NCBI GenBank assembly: GCA_012510495.1
Contig: JAAZHX010000308.1
Coordinates: 1-64,000 of the forward strand
Length of the DNA stretch: 64,000 bases
Source of the DNA: Smithella sp.
GTDB lineage: Bacteria > Desulfobacterota > Syntrophia > Syntrophales > Smithellaceae
Direction of reading: 5' to 3'
Made by a program: the position numbers and the translations under genes. The notes beneath the pieces were generated by a model, which ran no database searches, was not told where the DNA came from, and saw nothing but the letters and a program-made list of their open reading frames with translations. Below, piece after piece: positions 1 to 8,407 of the stretch (the first letter of the stretch is position 1; each line of letters begins with the position of its first letter).

Positions 1-590
1 ACCCAGTGGAACAGTTCATGCGGGATATCAAGATCGCCTCGATCTACGAGGGGACAAACGGCATTCAGGGCCTGGACCTCGTAGGGCGCAAACTGGGACT
101 GAAGAAGGGAACGTACTTCATGTCGCTTTTGGGAGAGATGAATGCCACGATTACAAAATATCAGGCAAACGCCGCACTGAAAGATCTGGCGGATGACGTC
201 CGGCAGGCGGTGAACACGCTGGCCGAGACGGCAATGTATTTTGCAGAAAGCTCGAAGGCGGGCAAGTTCCTGATACCCGTGGGCAACGCGTATCCGTTTC
301 TGATGTTGATGAGCAAGGTCGTGATGGCGTGGCTTCTGCTGTGGGAGGCGGGCGTGGCCCGCGAGAAGCTGGACGAAATCGCCGCCGGGAAGGGGATCCA
401 TCCGGCGGATATGCAGAATCTCAGCGTCCTGGCCAAAGAGAACACCGATACGGCCTTCTACATCGGAAAAGTGGCCGCCGCCCGATACTTTATCAAACAC
501 GTTTTGCCGGAAGTGGATGCAGCGGTAAAAGCCGTCAGGAGCGAGGACCTTTCGATGATCGATATCCCGGAAGAAAGTTTTGCCGTTTAG
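1..590 (+). CDS. Acyl-CoA dehydrogenase, C-terminal part (5' end outside window)
   Basis: The reading frame is already open at the left edge, so only about the last 195 residues are present. The motif EGTNGIQ followed by LDLVGRKL is the FAD-contacting segment at the end of the acyl-CoA dehydrogenase catalytic core. It is followed by a helical C-terminal domain of about 130 residues, as in the larger acyl-CoA dehydrogenases (type with an extra 12.5-kDa C-terminal domain). The family oxidises acyl-CoA to enoyl-CoA and passes electrons to ETF. Substrate chain length cannot be read from this fragment. The downstream acyl-CoA ligases fit a beta-oxidation or acyl-CoA role. Confidence 0.85.
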   Translation, partial: PVEQFMRDIKIASIYEGTNGIQGLDLVGRKLGLKKGTYFMSLLGEMNATITKYQANAALKDLADDVRQAVNTLAETAMYFAESSKAGKFLIPVGNAYPFLMLMSKVVMAWLLLWEAGVAREKLDEIAAGKGIHPADMQNLSVLAKENTDTAFYIGKVAAARYFIKHVLPEVDAAVKAVRSEDLSMIDIPEESFAV

Positions 591-656
591 GGCTGGAAGC
601 GATCGTCGTTAGTCAACGACAGCCGCCTTTTAACCGCTCGATGAACCGGTCCCGAC

Positions 657-926
657 ATGGAGGTTTGCGGCGTGCCGGAAACCACGCCGATCCTTCTCAC
701 CCTTCCGAGAGACGGCGCGAAGAAGATCGGATCGTTGGGTATGCCGGTCAGCGGTGCCGAAGTGAAGCTCGTGGATCCGGGATCGGGAGAAGATTACGTC
801 CTATAGGAAAGAGCAGTGGCGCCCTGCAAGGTGCCAAAGGTCATTCAATTCATGACGGCCCTGCCGTTGAGTTCCGTGGGCAAGGTGTTGAAACGCGAAC
901 TGCGCAAGATCACGAGCGCCGAATGA
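657..926 (+). pseudogene. Decayed acyl-CoA synthetase relic (AMP-binding family)
   Basis: One reading frame holds two pieces of an AMP-forming acyl-CoA ligase. Residues from 657 read PETTP, then KKIGSLGMPVSG and VDPGSGE, which match the conserved (G-L)TETTP adenine-binding and following region. An in-frame TAG at 804-806 follows. The same frame then gives KVPKVIQF and LPLSSVGKVLKRELRK, the C-terminal catalytic-lysine region, ending at a TGA at 924-926. About 100-120 residues normally lying between these parts are missing and the N-terminal two thirds are absent. This is therefore an internally deleted remnant, not an active gene. It may be the trace of a duplicated ligase, since two intact family members lie downstream. 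Confidence 0.7.
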
Positions 927-1055
927 GAACAGGAAAGAAATAAAATCATATGAGCGGCACGGTTTATGAGATCAAAGAATCGCCCATTGCCGATCCCGGG
1001 CCGTTGGGCCCTTTTAAGAAATAATCAACGAGCATGGAGGAGGTTAAACATACCG

Positions 1056-2951
1056 ATGACGAACTATCAGGAAGTTTTTACGCATTCGATTACCGGGCCG
1101 GAATCCTTCTGGGGGAAAGCGGCCCAGGCCATTCAATGGACGAAGAAGTGGGACAGGGTTCTTGATGAAAGCGACAAGCCCTTTTACCGTTGGTTTGCAG
1201 GCGGAGAGCTGAACACCTGTTACAACGCATTGGACTGCCACGTGGCAAACGGCCGGAAAGACCAGGTGGCCATCATCTACGACAGCCCCGTCACCGATAC
1301 CGTCCGGAAGATTACCTACGGCGAGCTTCTGGAGAGTGTTTCCGTCTTTGCCGGCGCGTTGACCGGGATCGGTGTCGTGAGGGGAGACACCGTCATCATC
1401 TACATGCCCATGATTCCCGAAGCATTGACAGCGGTGCTGGCCTGCGCCCGCATCGGCGCCGTCCATTCCGTCGTCTTTGGCGGTTTTGCCCCCAACGAAC
1501 TCGCCATCCGTATCGACGACGCCAGACCCAAAGTCATCATCTCCGCCTCCTGCGGCATCGAAGGCAAGAAAATTCTGTCCTACAAGCCCCTGATGGACGA
1601 AGCCATCCACCTTGCCGCCCACAAGCCCGAAAAGTGCGTTATCTTTCAGCGGCCTCAGGTCAAAGCAGACCTCATCCCGGGGCGGGACCTCGACTGGGAC
1701 AACTTCACCGAAGGCGCCAAACCCGTCCCGTGCGTTTCCGTGGCCGCCACCGATCCCCTCTACATCCTCTACACCTCCGGCACCACCGGAAAGCCCAAGG
1801 GCGTCCTGCGTGACAACGGCGGCCATGCGGTCGCCCTCAAATGGTCCATGGAGCACATCTACGACGTCAAGCCCGGCGAAGTCTTCTGGGCCGCCTCCGA
1901 CGTCGGCTGGGTCGTGGGCCATTCCTACATTATTTACGCCCCCTTGCTCCATGGCTGCACCACCATCGTTTATGAAGGAAAGCCCGTCGGCACCCCCGAC
2001 CCCGGCGCCTTCTGGCGCGTCATCTCCCAGCATAACGTCTCCGTTTTGTTTACCGCTCCCACCGCCTTCCGGGCCATCAAGAAAGAAGACCCTGCAGGAG
2101 AATACCTGAAGAAACACAACATCTCCTGTCTGAGATATCTTTTTCTGGCCGGAGAACGGCTTGATCCCGACACCTACTATTGGGCAAATGACATGCTCAA
2201 AATCCCCGTTGTTGATCACTGGTGGCAGACCGAAACCGGCTGGCCCATTGCCGCCAACTGCATGGGCATCGAGCCTCTGCCCATCAAGGCAGGCTCCCCC
2301 ACCAAACCAGTCCCCGGCTATAACGTCCAGATTTTGGACGCGGACGGCAACCGGCTGCCCGACGGCGAAGAAGGATCCGTCGTGATCAAGCTTCCCCTGC
2401 CGCCCGGCTGTTTGCCCACCCTCTGGCAGGATGACAAGCGCTACCTGGAATACGTCACCGAACGCCCCGGCTATTACGTCACCGGTGACGGAGGGCGTTT
2501 TGACGAAGACGGTTACCTTTACATCATGGGGCGGATCGACGACGTTATCAATGTTGCCGGCCACAGGCTTTCCACCGGCGCCATGGAAGAAATCGTGTCC
2601 AAACACAAGGACGTGGCCGAGTGCGCCGTGCTGGGTGCGGAAGATCAGTTAAAGGGTCAGGTTCCGGTGGGATTTGTCGTGTTGAAAGCCGGCGTGGATA
2701 GAAAACCTGAAGATATCATTGCCGAACTGGTCCAGATGGTCCGCAGCGAACTGGGCGCTTTGGCCTGTTTCAAGGAAGCCGCCGTGGTAAAAGCCCTGCC
2801 GAAGACCCGATCCGGCAAGACACTGCGCGGGACCATGCGGAATATCGTGGACGGCAAGAGTTATGTCGTTCCTTCCACGATTGACGATCCGGCGGTGCTC
2901 ACATCGATTGAAGAATCGGCCAGGAATATCGGGTATGGGAAGAAAGGCTGA
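1056..2951 (+). CDS. prpE: Propionate/acetate--CoA ligase (AMP-forming), PrpE-like
   Basis: A 631-residue ligase that adenylates a short carboxylic acid and transfers it to CoA. The P-loop-like YTSGTTGKPKG lies at residues 239-249, followed by the RDNGGHAVAL segment and EGKPVGTPDPGAFWRV, which are more typical of propionyl-CoA synthetase than of Acs. The acetylatable catalytic lysine is in TRSGKTLRG (K588). ATG 1056 is preferred to the longer frame from 966 because GGAGGAGG at 1036-1043 precedes it and homology starts there. In syntrophs the AMP-forming reaction may run in reverse to make ATP from acyl-CoA and pyrophosphate; that is family knowledge, not shown here. Acetate versus propionate specificity is unresolved. 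Confidence 0.88.
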   Translation: MTNYQEVFTHSITGPESFWGKAAQAIQWTKKWDRVLDESDKPFYRWFAGGELNTCYNALDCHVANGRKDQVAIIYDSPVTDTVRKITYGELLESVSVFAGALTGIGVVRGDTVIIYMPMIPEALTAVLACARIGAVHSVVFGGFAPNELAIRIDDARPKVIISASCGIEGKKILSYKPLMDEAIHLAAHKPEKCVIFQRPQVKADLIPGRDLDWDNFTEGAKPVPCVSVAATDPLYILYTSGTTGKPKGVLRDNGGHAVALKWSMEHIYDVKPGEVFWAASDVGWVVGHSYIIYAPLLHGCTTIVYEGKPVGTPDPGAFWRVISQHNVSVLFTAPTAFRAIKKEDPAGEYLKKHNISCLRYLFLAGERLDPDTYYWANDMLKIPVVDHWWQTETGWPIAANCMGIEPLPIKAGSPTKPVPGYNVQILDADGNRLPDGEEGSVVIKLPLPPGCLPTLWQDDKRYLEYVTERPGYYVTGDGGRFDEDGYLYIMGRIDDVINVAGHRLSTGAMEEIVSKHKDVAECAVLGAEDQLKGQVPVGFVVLKAGVDRKPEDIIAELVQMVRSELGALACFKEAAVVKALPKTRSGKTLRGTMRNIVDGKSYVVPSTIDDPAVLTSIEESARNIGYGKKG

Positions 2952-3110
2952 AGAGAACAGGTAATGGTGAATGATGGATGGCGAGAGAGGTGATGAGTGA
3001 AAAGGAATGAGAGGGGATGATTCATAAAACTGTATAACAACAAAAAATAAAACAGATTCTCAACGGATTACACGGTTGAATCAATATCAAAAAGAAAAGG
3101 AGAATGACTG

Positions 3111-4805
3111 ATGACGGATTACTTATGGTTCAAGAGCTATGACGAGGGCGTTCCGCGTTCACTTGCACCCTATTCCGACCGGACCCTTATCGACGCCGTG
3201 GATGACGCGGAACGGGAGAGACCCGCTGCCACCATGATGATCTTCAAAGGGCGGAACATTTCCTTTCGTGAAGCAAACAGCGCAAGCGACGCGCTGGCAG
3301 CGGCTCTGGCGGATCAAGGCGTCCGTAAAGGAGATCGCGTCGCCCTGATCATGCCCAATACGCCCAACATCATCATCAGCCAGTTTGCCGTCTGGAAAGC
3401 CGGCGCCGTGGCCGTGCCCGTCAATCCGCTTTTCAGCGACAGCGAAATGATTCATGCCCTCACCGAGTGCGATGCGCAGGTGGCCATCGTTCTGACGACT
3501 TTCTATCAAAAGATCAAAAACGTTCAGTCGAGCACTTCCTTACGTTGTATCATTGCCACGAACGTCAAAGATTTTCTCAGTCCGATGGTCCGTCTGATAT
3601 TCACGCTGTTCATGGAAAAAAAGGGCGGCCATCGGGCCAAAATCGCCGCGGGCGATCTTTCGCTGACGGCTCTCATCGGCCGGTACGCGGAGAGCGCGCG
3701 TCCTCCCATCCGGGTTTCGGGCGACGACGACGGCCTGATCCTCTTCAGCGGCGGCACAACGGGAGTTCCCAAAGGAGTCGTCCTGACGCACGGGGCCATC
3801 CGGATGAACGGCCTGCAGATCCGCGCCTGGTTCGGCAAAATGCTGACCGAGTGGCAGGACACGACCCTGCTGCTGATGCCGTTCTTCCATGTCTACGGAA
3901 ATGTAATTCTCATGTCCACCTGCGTTGTGGGCCGGCATCCCATGGCGCTCGTGCCCAATCCGCGCGACTTCAAGGACCTTTTTGAAACGATCCGAAAGGT
4001 AAAGCCCTCCTTCTTTCCGGGGATTGCCACTTTGTTCAACGGTTTGCTGAATCACCCGGATGTGCGCGCCGGCAAGGTCGATTTCCGGTCTATGAAAATG
4101 TGCGCGGCGGCTGCCATGCCGCTGCTTCCGGAACTGAAAAAGAACTTCGAGGAGATCACCGGAGGCAAGATCGTGGAAGCTTACGGTTTGACCGAATCGG
4201 GCGTTCTGGCCATGGGTCCCGTCTTTGGTCGCTGGAAGGAGGGGGCCGTCGGACTTCCCACGCCCGATACCATCATCCGCATCGTTGACATCGAGACGGG
4301 GACCAGGGAGATGCCCCCCGGCGAGGATGGCGAGATCATCGCCCGGGCGCCTCATCTTATGAAGGGCTATTGGCGCAGACCGGAGGCCACCGCCGAGATG
4401 CTTCGGGACGGCTGGCTCTATACGGGAGATGTCGGCCATCTGGATGAGGACGGCTATCTGTTCATCACCTCCCGCAAGAAGGAACTCATCAAGCCGAGCG
4501 GCCATCAGGTATTCCCCGGCGAAGTGGAAGAGGTCATCATGCAGCACCCGGCGGTTCTGGAAGTGGCCGTGGCGGGAGTCCCCGATCCGTACCAGGTCGA
4601 AGCCGTCAAGGCGTGGCTGGTTCTCAAGCCGGACGCCCGGGCGACAGCCGAAGAATTGCAGGAGCACTGCCGCAAGACCCTTGCCTCCTACAAGGTGCCG
4701 AAGTTTATCGAGTTCAGGGACGCTCTGCCGAAGTCAATGGTGGGCAAGGTTCTGCGGCGCGTTCTGCAGGAGGAAGAGGTCGGGAAGCGGAAAACCTCAG
4801 GCTGA
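3111..4805 (+). CDS. Long-chain fatty acid--CoA ligase (AMP-forming)
   Basis: A 564-residue member of the acyl-CoA synthetase family. The AMP-binding motif FSGGTTGVPKG is near residues 212-222, the YGLTESG adenine motif follows, then YTGDVGHLDEDGY (the GDxxxxDxDG hinge) and a C-terminal SMVGKVLRR with the catalytic lysine. An AAAGGAG Shine-Dalgarno lies at 3096-3102. It activates fatty acids at the cytoplasmic membrane before beta-oxidation. It is related to the ligase at 26912-28612 but clearly diverged, so this is a paralogue and not a recent copy. A 159-nt gap separates it from the PrpE-like gene, so separate transcription is possible. Confidence 0.87.
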   Translation: MTDYLWFKSYDEGVPRSLAPYSDRTLIDAVDDAERERPAATMMIFKGRNISFREANSASDALAAALADQGVRKGDRVALIMPNTPNIIISQFAVWKAGAVAVPVNPLFSDSEMIHALTECDAQVAIVLTTFYQKIKNVQSSTSLRCIIATNVKDFLSPMVRLIFTLFMEKKGGHRAKIAAGDLSLTALIGRYAESARPPIRVSGDDDGLILFSGGTTGVPKGVVLTHGAIRMNGLQIRAWFGKMLTEWQDTTLLLMPFFHVYGNVILMSTCVVGRHPMALVPNPRDFKDLFETIRKVKPSFFPGIATLFNGLLNHPDVRAGKVDFRSMKMCAAAAMPLLPELKKNFEEITGGKIVEAYGLTESGVLAMGPVFGRWKEGAVGLPTPDTIIRIVDIETGTREMPPGEDGEIIARAPHLMKGYWRRPEATAEMLRDGWLYTGDVGHLDEDGYLFITSRKKELIKPSGHQVFPGEVEEVIMQHPAVLEVAVAGVPDPYQVEAVKAWLVLKPDARATAEELQEHCRKTLASYKVPKFIEFRDALPKSMVGKVLRRVLQEEEVGKRKTSG

Positions 4806-5029
4806 AGATATTTCTGCTGGACGGGAACGTTGAGCTATTGAGTCTGGCGGACGGGGAAGATTATGGAAAGAGAAACCACCGCCACATAAAAGGCCGGGCG
4901 ACAACGGGCGCAAAATTTTGATTGCGCGGCAAGGGGGGCTTGAGTAGAAGACAAAAAGGAAAATACGGAATGGAACGGCCCCTTTTAAAAAAGGCGACTG
5001 CTTCATACAACCTTTCCAAGGACGGGACA

Positions 5030-5188
5030 ATGGAGAAAATAAAATATTGGCTTCAGGAACATTGGGCCGCGATCATGGCCTGGTACGACGGCCTGGAACC
5101 GCTGTATCAGTATGGTGTTTTATTTCTGCTCATCATTGCCGTTATTTTGTTGTTTTCGTTTTATTCGTTACGAAAAGTGACCCGATAG
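5030..5188 (+). CDS. Small single-pass membrane protein, 52 aa
   Basis: A 52-residue frame begins at ATG 5030 with AAGGACGG just upstream. Residues 1-26 are polar and Trp/Tyr-rich; residues 28-45 form one hydrophobic helix (YGVLFLLIIAVILLFSFY); the end is basic (RKVTR). This topology fits a small membrane peptide with a cytoplasmic or periplasmic amphipathic head. The frame can be extended upstream to 4922, but the added part is low-complexity and non-hydrophobic. A terminator hairpin follows directly. No family is recognised and function is unknown. Confidence 0.45.
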   Translation: MEKIKYWLQEHWAAIMAWYDGLEPLYQYGVLFLLIIAVILLFSFYSLRKVTR

Positions 5189-5218
5189 CGGCTGCTCAAG
5201 CCTTTCAGCAGCCGTTTT
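5189..5218 (+). terminator. Rho-independent terminator after the small membrane gene
   Basis: A 7-bp stem CGGCTGC (5189-5195) pairs with GCAGCCG (5208-5214) and is followed by TTTT. It sits between two convergent genes, one base after the stop of the 52-aa gene. Confidence 0.65.
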
Positions 5219-5229
5219 CCAGGAAGAGC

Positions 5230-7557
5230 CTACATGTAGTTCCGGTGCTGAATGGATTCGATATAGCCGATGGCGCCGGTGGTAATCCGGGCGGCGTTGG
5301 CCTCATCCGTGTCCAGATGCATGTCCAGCCGGTAATTTGGACTGACGCGGACCAGGACGTCGCCGAAAATCAGTTCCCGAACGCCCTTGACGATTACCCT
5401 CACCACATCCCTGTCGCGCAAGCCCAGGTTCAGCGCTTCTTCCGGGGAAATGTGGATATGGCGCTTCGCGCAGATCACTCCTTTTTCCAGATCAGCGGTT
5501 CCCGCGTCTCCTTCCAGCGTGATGCCCGGCGTTCCTTCCGTGTCGCCGGAATCCCGAACAGGGACTTCAATGCCCAGCTGGAACTGGTCCGTTCGGGAAA
5601 TTTCCACCTGGGACTCCTTGCGCGCCGGTCCCAGAATCCGCACACGGTCGATCCTTCCCTTTGGTCCGATCAGGTTGACGGTTTCTGCGGCGGCAAACTG
5701 GCCGGACTGGCTCAGATCGGAACGGGGCGTCATGGTTCGCCCCGCGCCGAAGAGCATTTCAAAGTGCTTCGCCGTCAGGTGGACATGGCGGGCCGATACG
5801 GATATCGTAATCGGCCTGGATCGTAACTTCTTCAGGTCTTCTTTGGACCGCGTTCGTCCGAGGGCATGGATCGTTTCCCGGGCGATCATTTTTTCCTCAT
5901 CCGCCGGAATCACGAGGATCCGGATTTTGGCGCCGGGTTCGGAGATATCGGTGATCTGACCGCGCCGGGAGCGCATTTTGGCGTTGACTTCGTCATAGAC
6001 AAGGATGCCCAACGCTTCCATGCCCCGGCAGATGCGGGCGCGGATTTCCGCGGCGTTTTCCCCAATGCCGCCGGTAAAAATCAGGGCGTCCAAACCACCC
6101 ATGGCCGCACAATAGGCCCCGATATATTTCCGGACGCGGTAGCAGAAAGCGTTAATCGCCCTTTCACACCGGAAATCTCCCGCTTCCGCCGCCTGGAGAA
6201 GCGTCCTCATGTCGTTGCTCGTTCCGGAAATCCCCAGAAGGCCGCTTTTTTTGTTGAGCATCCGGTCCAAATCCTCGGCGTTCATGTTCCGGTGGCGCAT
6301 CAGATGCAGGATGACGCCGGAGTCGAGGTCGCCCGGACGCGTGCCCATAATCAGTCCTTCCAGCGGGGTCATGCCCATACTCGTGTCCACACTGCGGCCG
6401 TGGTCAATCGCGCACACCGAAGCGCCGCTTCCCAGATGGCAGGAGATCATTTTCAGCTCGCTCACCGGACGCTTCAGATGGGTTGCCGTGCTGAGCGCGA
6501 CGAACTTGTGGCTGGTGCCGTGAAAACCATAGCGGCGGATCTGTTCTTCTTCGCTTACCGCGAAAGGCAGCGCGTACGTGCTGGCCTGCTCCGGCATGTT
6601 GACGTGGAACGACGTGTCGAAAACGGCCACCTGGGGCGCGCCGAAAACCAGCTCTTGCATTCTCTCGATTCCCTTCAGATTGAAAGGATTGTGCAGCGGC
6701 GCCAAGGGAATCAGCTTCCGGATGGAGGAGAGAACTTCCGCGTCCACCTTGACGGAGCTGGAAAACTGCGCTCCGCCGTGGACGACGCGATGCCCCACCG
6801 CTTTGATATCGCTCAAATCGCTCATGCCCGTATAGGCCTGATCGGTGATCGTCGAAACCATCACATCAAACGCCTGTTCGACGGCCAAAACGTCGCGGAC
6901 GGGAATTTCTTTTTTGCCGTCCGGCATCCGCAGGACGTGGGTTGCGTCGCCGGAGCCGATTTTTTCGATGAGGCCCTCGATAACCGGTTCGGATTGCGTC
7001 GTGTCAAACAGGGTATATTTCAAAGACGAACTTCCGCAGTTCACGGTCAGAATTTTCAGGGGGTCGGTGACGGAGGAGAAGTTCAGGTCGTAAGGGTCTT
7101 CATTTTCCCGGTGAACATTTTTCAGGAGTTTTCTGGCGTCATCCTGCTGGTTGCGCAAAAGCCTCCTGGTCACCAGCCGGGTGAACTTGACCAGAGTTCG
7201 GGGATTCCGCGCAAGGATTCCGGATACGATTTCACGAGGAATGCGGATGATGATCGACGCCTGTGCGGCGACGACATCCAGCACCGCCGGCTCTCCGGTC
7301 AGCAGGGCCATTTCCCCGAAGATCTGCCCTCGTTCGAGGGTGGCTACCGTCTTCAGGCTTCCATCGTCTTCCGTGCGCAGCACCTCCACTTCGCCTTCAT
7401 AGACCGCCCACAGGAAGCGGCCGAGTTCGCCCCGACGGATGATGACGCCGCCGGTCGGAAAATCAATCGGATGGGCGTTTTCGGCAATGAGCGCGATGTC
7501 TTCATCCGGCAGATCGGAAAGGATTTCAATTTTTTTTAAAAACAGGGGCAATTCCAT
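5230..7557 (-). CDS. Fused cNMP-binding-like domain / acetate kinase / PduL phosphotransacylase
   Basis: One 775-residue chain with three domains. Residues about 1-140 are a cyclic-nucleotide-binding beta-barrel (GEMALLTGEP at 81-90). Residues about 168-565 are a full acetate kinase: NCGSSSLK (173-180), GHRVVHGG (255-262), YGFHGTSHK (343-351), HLGSGAS (374-380), GGIGENA (496-502). Residues about 580-770 are a PduL-type phosphotransacylase with the zinc-binding pairs HVH (591-593) and HIH (700-702). Together they would turn acetyl-CoA plus phosphate and ADP into acetate, CoA and ATP on one polypeptide. The conserved Arg of the nucleotide phosphate-binding cassette is Ala91, so the ligand may not be cAMP. 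No frameshift separates the domains; the gene is flanked by its own promoter region and a convergent terminator. Normal acetate kinase is about 400 aa. Confidence 0.92.
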   Translation of the reverse strand: MELPLFLKKIEILSDLPDEDIALIAENAHPIDFPTGGVIIRRGELGRFLWAVYEGEVEVLRTEDDGSLKTVATLERGQIFGEMALLTGEPAVLDVVAAQASIIIRIPREIVSGILARNPRTLVKFTRLVTRRLLRNQQDDARKLLKNVHRENEDPYDLNFSSVTDPLKILTVNCGSSSLKYTLFDTTQSEPVIEGLIEKIGSGDATHVLRMPDGKKEIPVRDVLAVEQAFDVMVSTITDQAYTGMSDLSDIKAVGHRVVHGGAQFSSSVKVDAEVLSSIRKLIPLAPLHNPFNLKGIERMQELVFGAPQVAVFDTSFHVNMPEQASTYALPFAVSEEEQIRRYGFHGTSHKFVALSTATHLKRPVSELKMISCHLGSGASVCAIDHGRSVDTSMGMTPLEGLIMGTRPGDLDSGVILHLMRHRNMNAEDLDRMLNKKSGLLGISGTSNDMRTLLQAAEAGDFRCERAINAFCYRVRKYIGAYCAAMGGLDALIFTGGIGENAAEIRARICRGMEALGILVYDEVNAKMRSRRGQITDISEPGAKIRILVIPADEEKMIARETIHALGRTRSKEDLKKLRSRPITISVSARHVHLTAKHFEMLFGAGRTMTPRSDLSQSGQFAAAETVNLIGPKGRIDRVRILGPARKESQVEISRTDQFQLGIEVPVRDSGDTEGTPGITLEGDAGTADLEKGVICAKRHIHISPEEALNLGLRDRDVVRVIVKGVRELIFGDVLVRVSPNYRLDMHLDTDEANAARITTGAIGYIESIQHRNYM

Positions 7558-7731
7558 GTTCCCCTCCCGGCAGGATCAGAATAGATTTTCTCAAGGTTTG
7601 CAGCGCGGCCATCATAGCACGATTTGGTTTTTTTTAAATTAAAAAATGATATAATGCCGCCGCTTTTCCGGATTTGCCGTTTTGATCCGGAGCGAGTGAA
7701 GGATTCCGATTCTCTGCAAGGGGGCATGCCT

Positions 7732-8310
7732 GTGATCAGAGGGAAAATATTGATTGCGGCCGCACTGGGGATGATTATGGCGGCCGCGATAATTTCGGCG
7801 GCGGCGGTGAAAAAGCCGGACGGGCGGACGACGCCGTACACGAAGATCCGCATGAGCGAATACCGGAGTTTCATCAAAAACTGGGATGAAAAAAAAGATC
7901 CGTTGCTCTATGCCCTGATTTCAACGGACGCCGGGTACCGGGCCCTGTTTCATCCTGCGCCCACGATGCCGTCGCGGCGTCCGTTTGCTCCGGACAAATC
8001 CTTGTATGAGAAGGAACAGATTCTTGTGGTGGCCCGTGTCATGCCGTCTCCCGAAAACGTAGACGATGTTTTTGAAATCGGGAAGATCGTCGAAAGGGAA
8101 GGGGAACTGTCGGTGTATTACACGTTCAACAAATCGGAGACCGGCGCCGCCTGGCAGGCGAAGATTTATCTGGCCGCCAGGATTCCCAAACGCCCTTACC
8201 GGAAAGTGTTGTTCTTTGAAAACGGGAAGCCGGTCGGGGAATTGAACACTGCGGCGGGGCAGTGGCTGGTCCCGGCGGGAGAGCCGGAGGCGAACAAAAC
8301 GGGGGATTAA
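7732..8310 (+). CDS. Exported or membrane-anchored protein of unknown function, 192 aa
   Basis: The chosen start is GTG 7732, with AAGGGGG at 7718-7724 seven bases upstream; an in-frame ATG at 7726 is too close to that site. Residues 3-23 form a hydrophobic signal or anchor helix ending in alanines. The rest (about 165 aa) is a soluble domain containing DPLLYALISTD, EQILVVARVM and YYTFNKS. No cofactor motif is visible. The C-terminus is polar (PEANKTGD). A similar topology occurs in periplasmic lipoprotein-like proteins, but there is no lipobox cysteine. It is divergent from the fused acetate kinase gene and upstream of the diguanylate cyclase. Confidence 0.6.
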   Translation: MIRGKILIAAALGMIMAAAIISAAAVKKPDGRTTPYTKIRMSEYRSFIKNWDEKKDPLLYALISTDAGYRALFHPAPTMPSRRPFAPDKSLYEKEQILVVARVMPSPENVDDVFEIGKIVEREGELSVYYTFNKSETGAAWQAKIYLAARIPKRPYRKVLFFENGKPVGELNTAAGQWLVPAGEPEANKTGD

Positions 8311-8315
8311 AGAAA

Positions 8316-8339
8316 TCCGGCGACGCGCCGGACGCTTTT
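8316..8339 (+). terminator. Possible terminator after the 192-aa exported protein
   Basis: The 7-bp stem TCCGGCG/CGCCGGA (8316-8322/8326-8332) with a 3-base loop is followed by CGCTTTTC. The U-tract is short, so termination is likely only partial. Confidence 0.4.
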
Positions 8340-8407
8340 CCCGGGAAGACTGTTACAGGCGCCGGGTTGCCGATATCGAAACTGAAAAAACACAATCAGG
8401 GGAAAAC

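Noticed and set aside
1044-2606. Long antisense frame of 520 codons opposite the PrpE-like gene
   Set aside because: Low-complexity Gly/Val/Asp composition typical of a GC-biased shadow frame; the plus strand has an intact ligase with all motifs.
5866-7539. 557-codon frame opposite the fused acetate kinase
   Set aside because: Composition is His/Arg/Gln-rich without motifs; the minus-strand gene has complete enzyme signatures.
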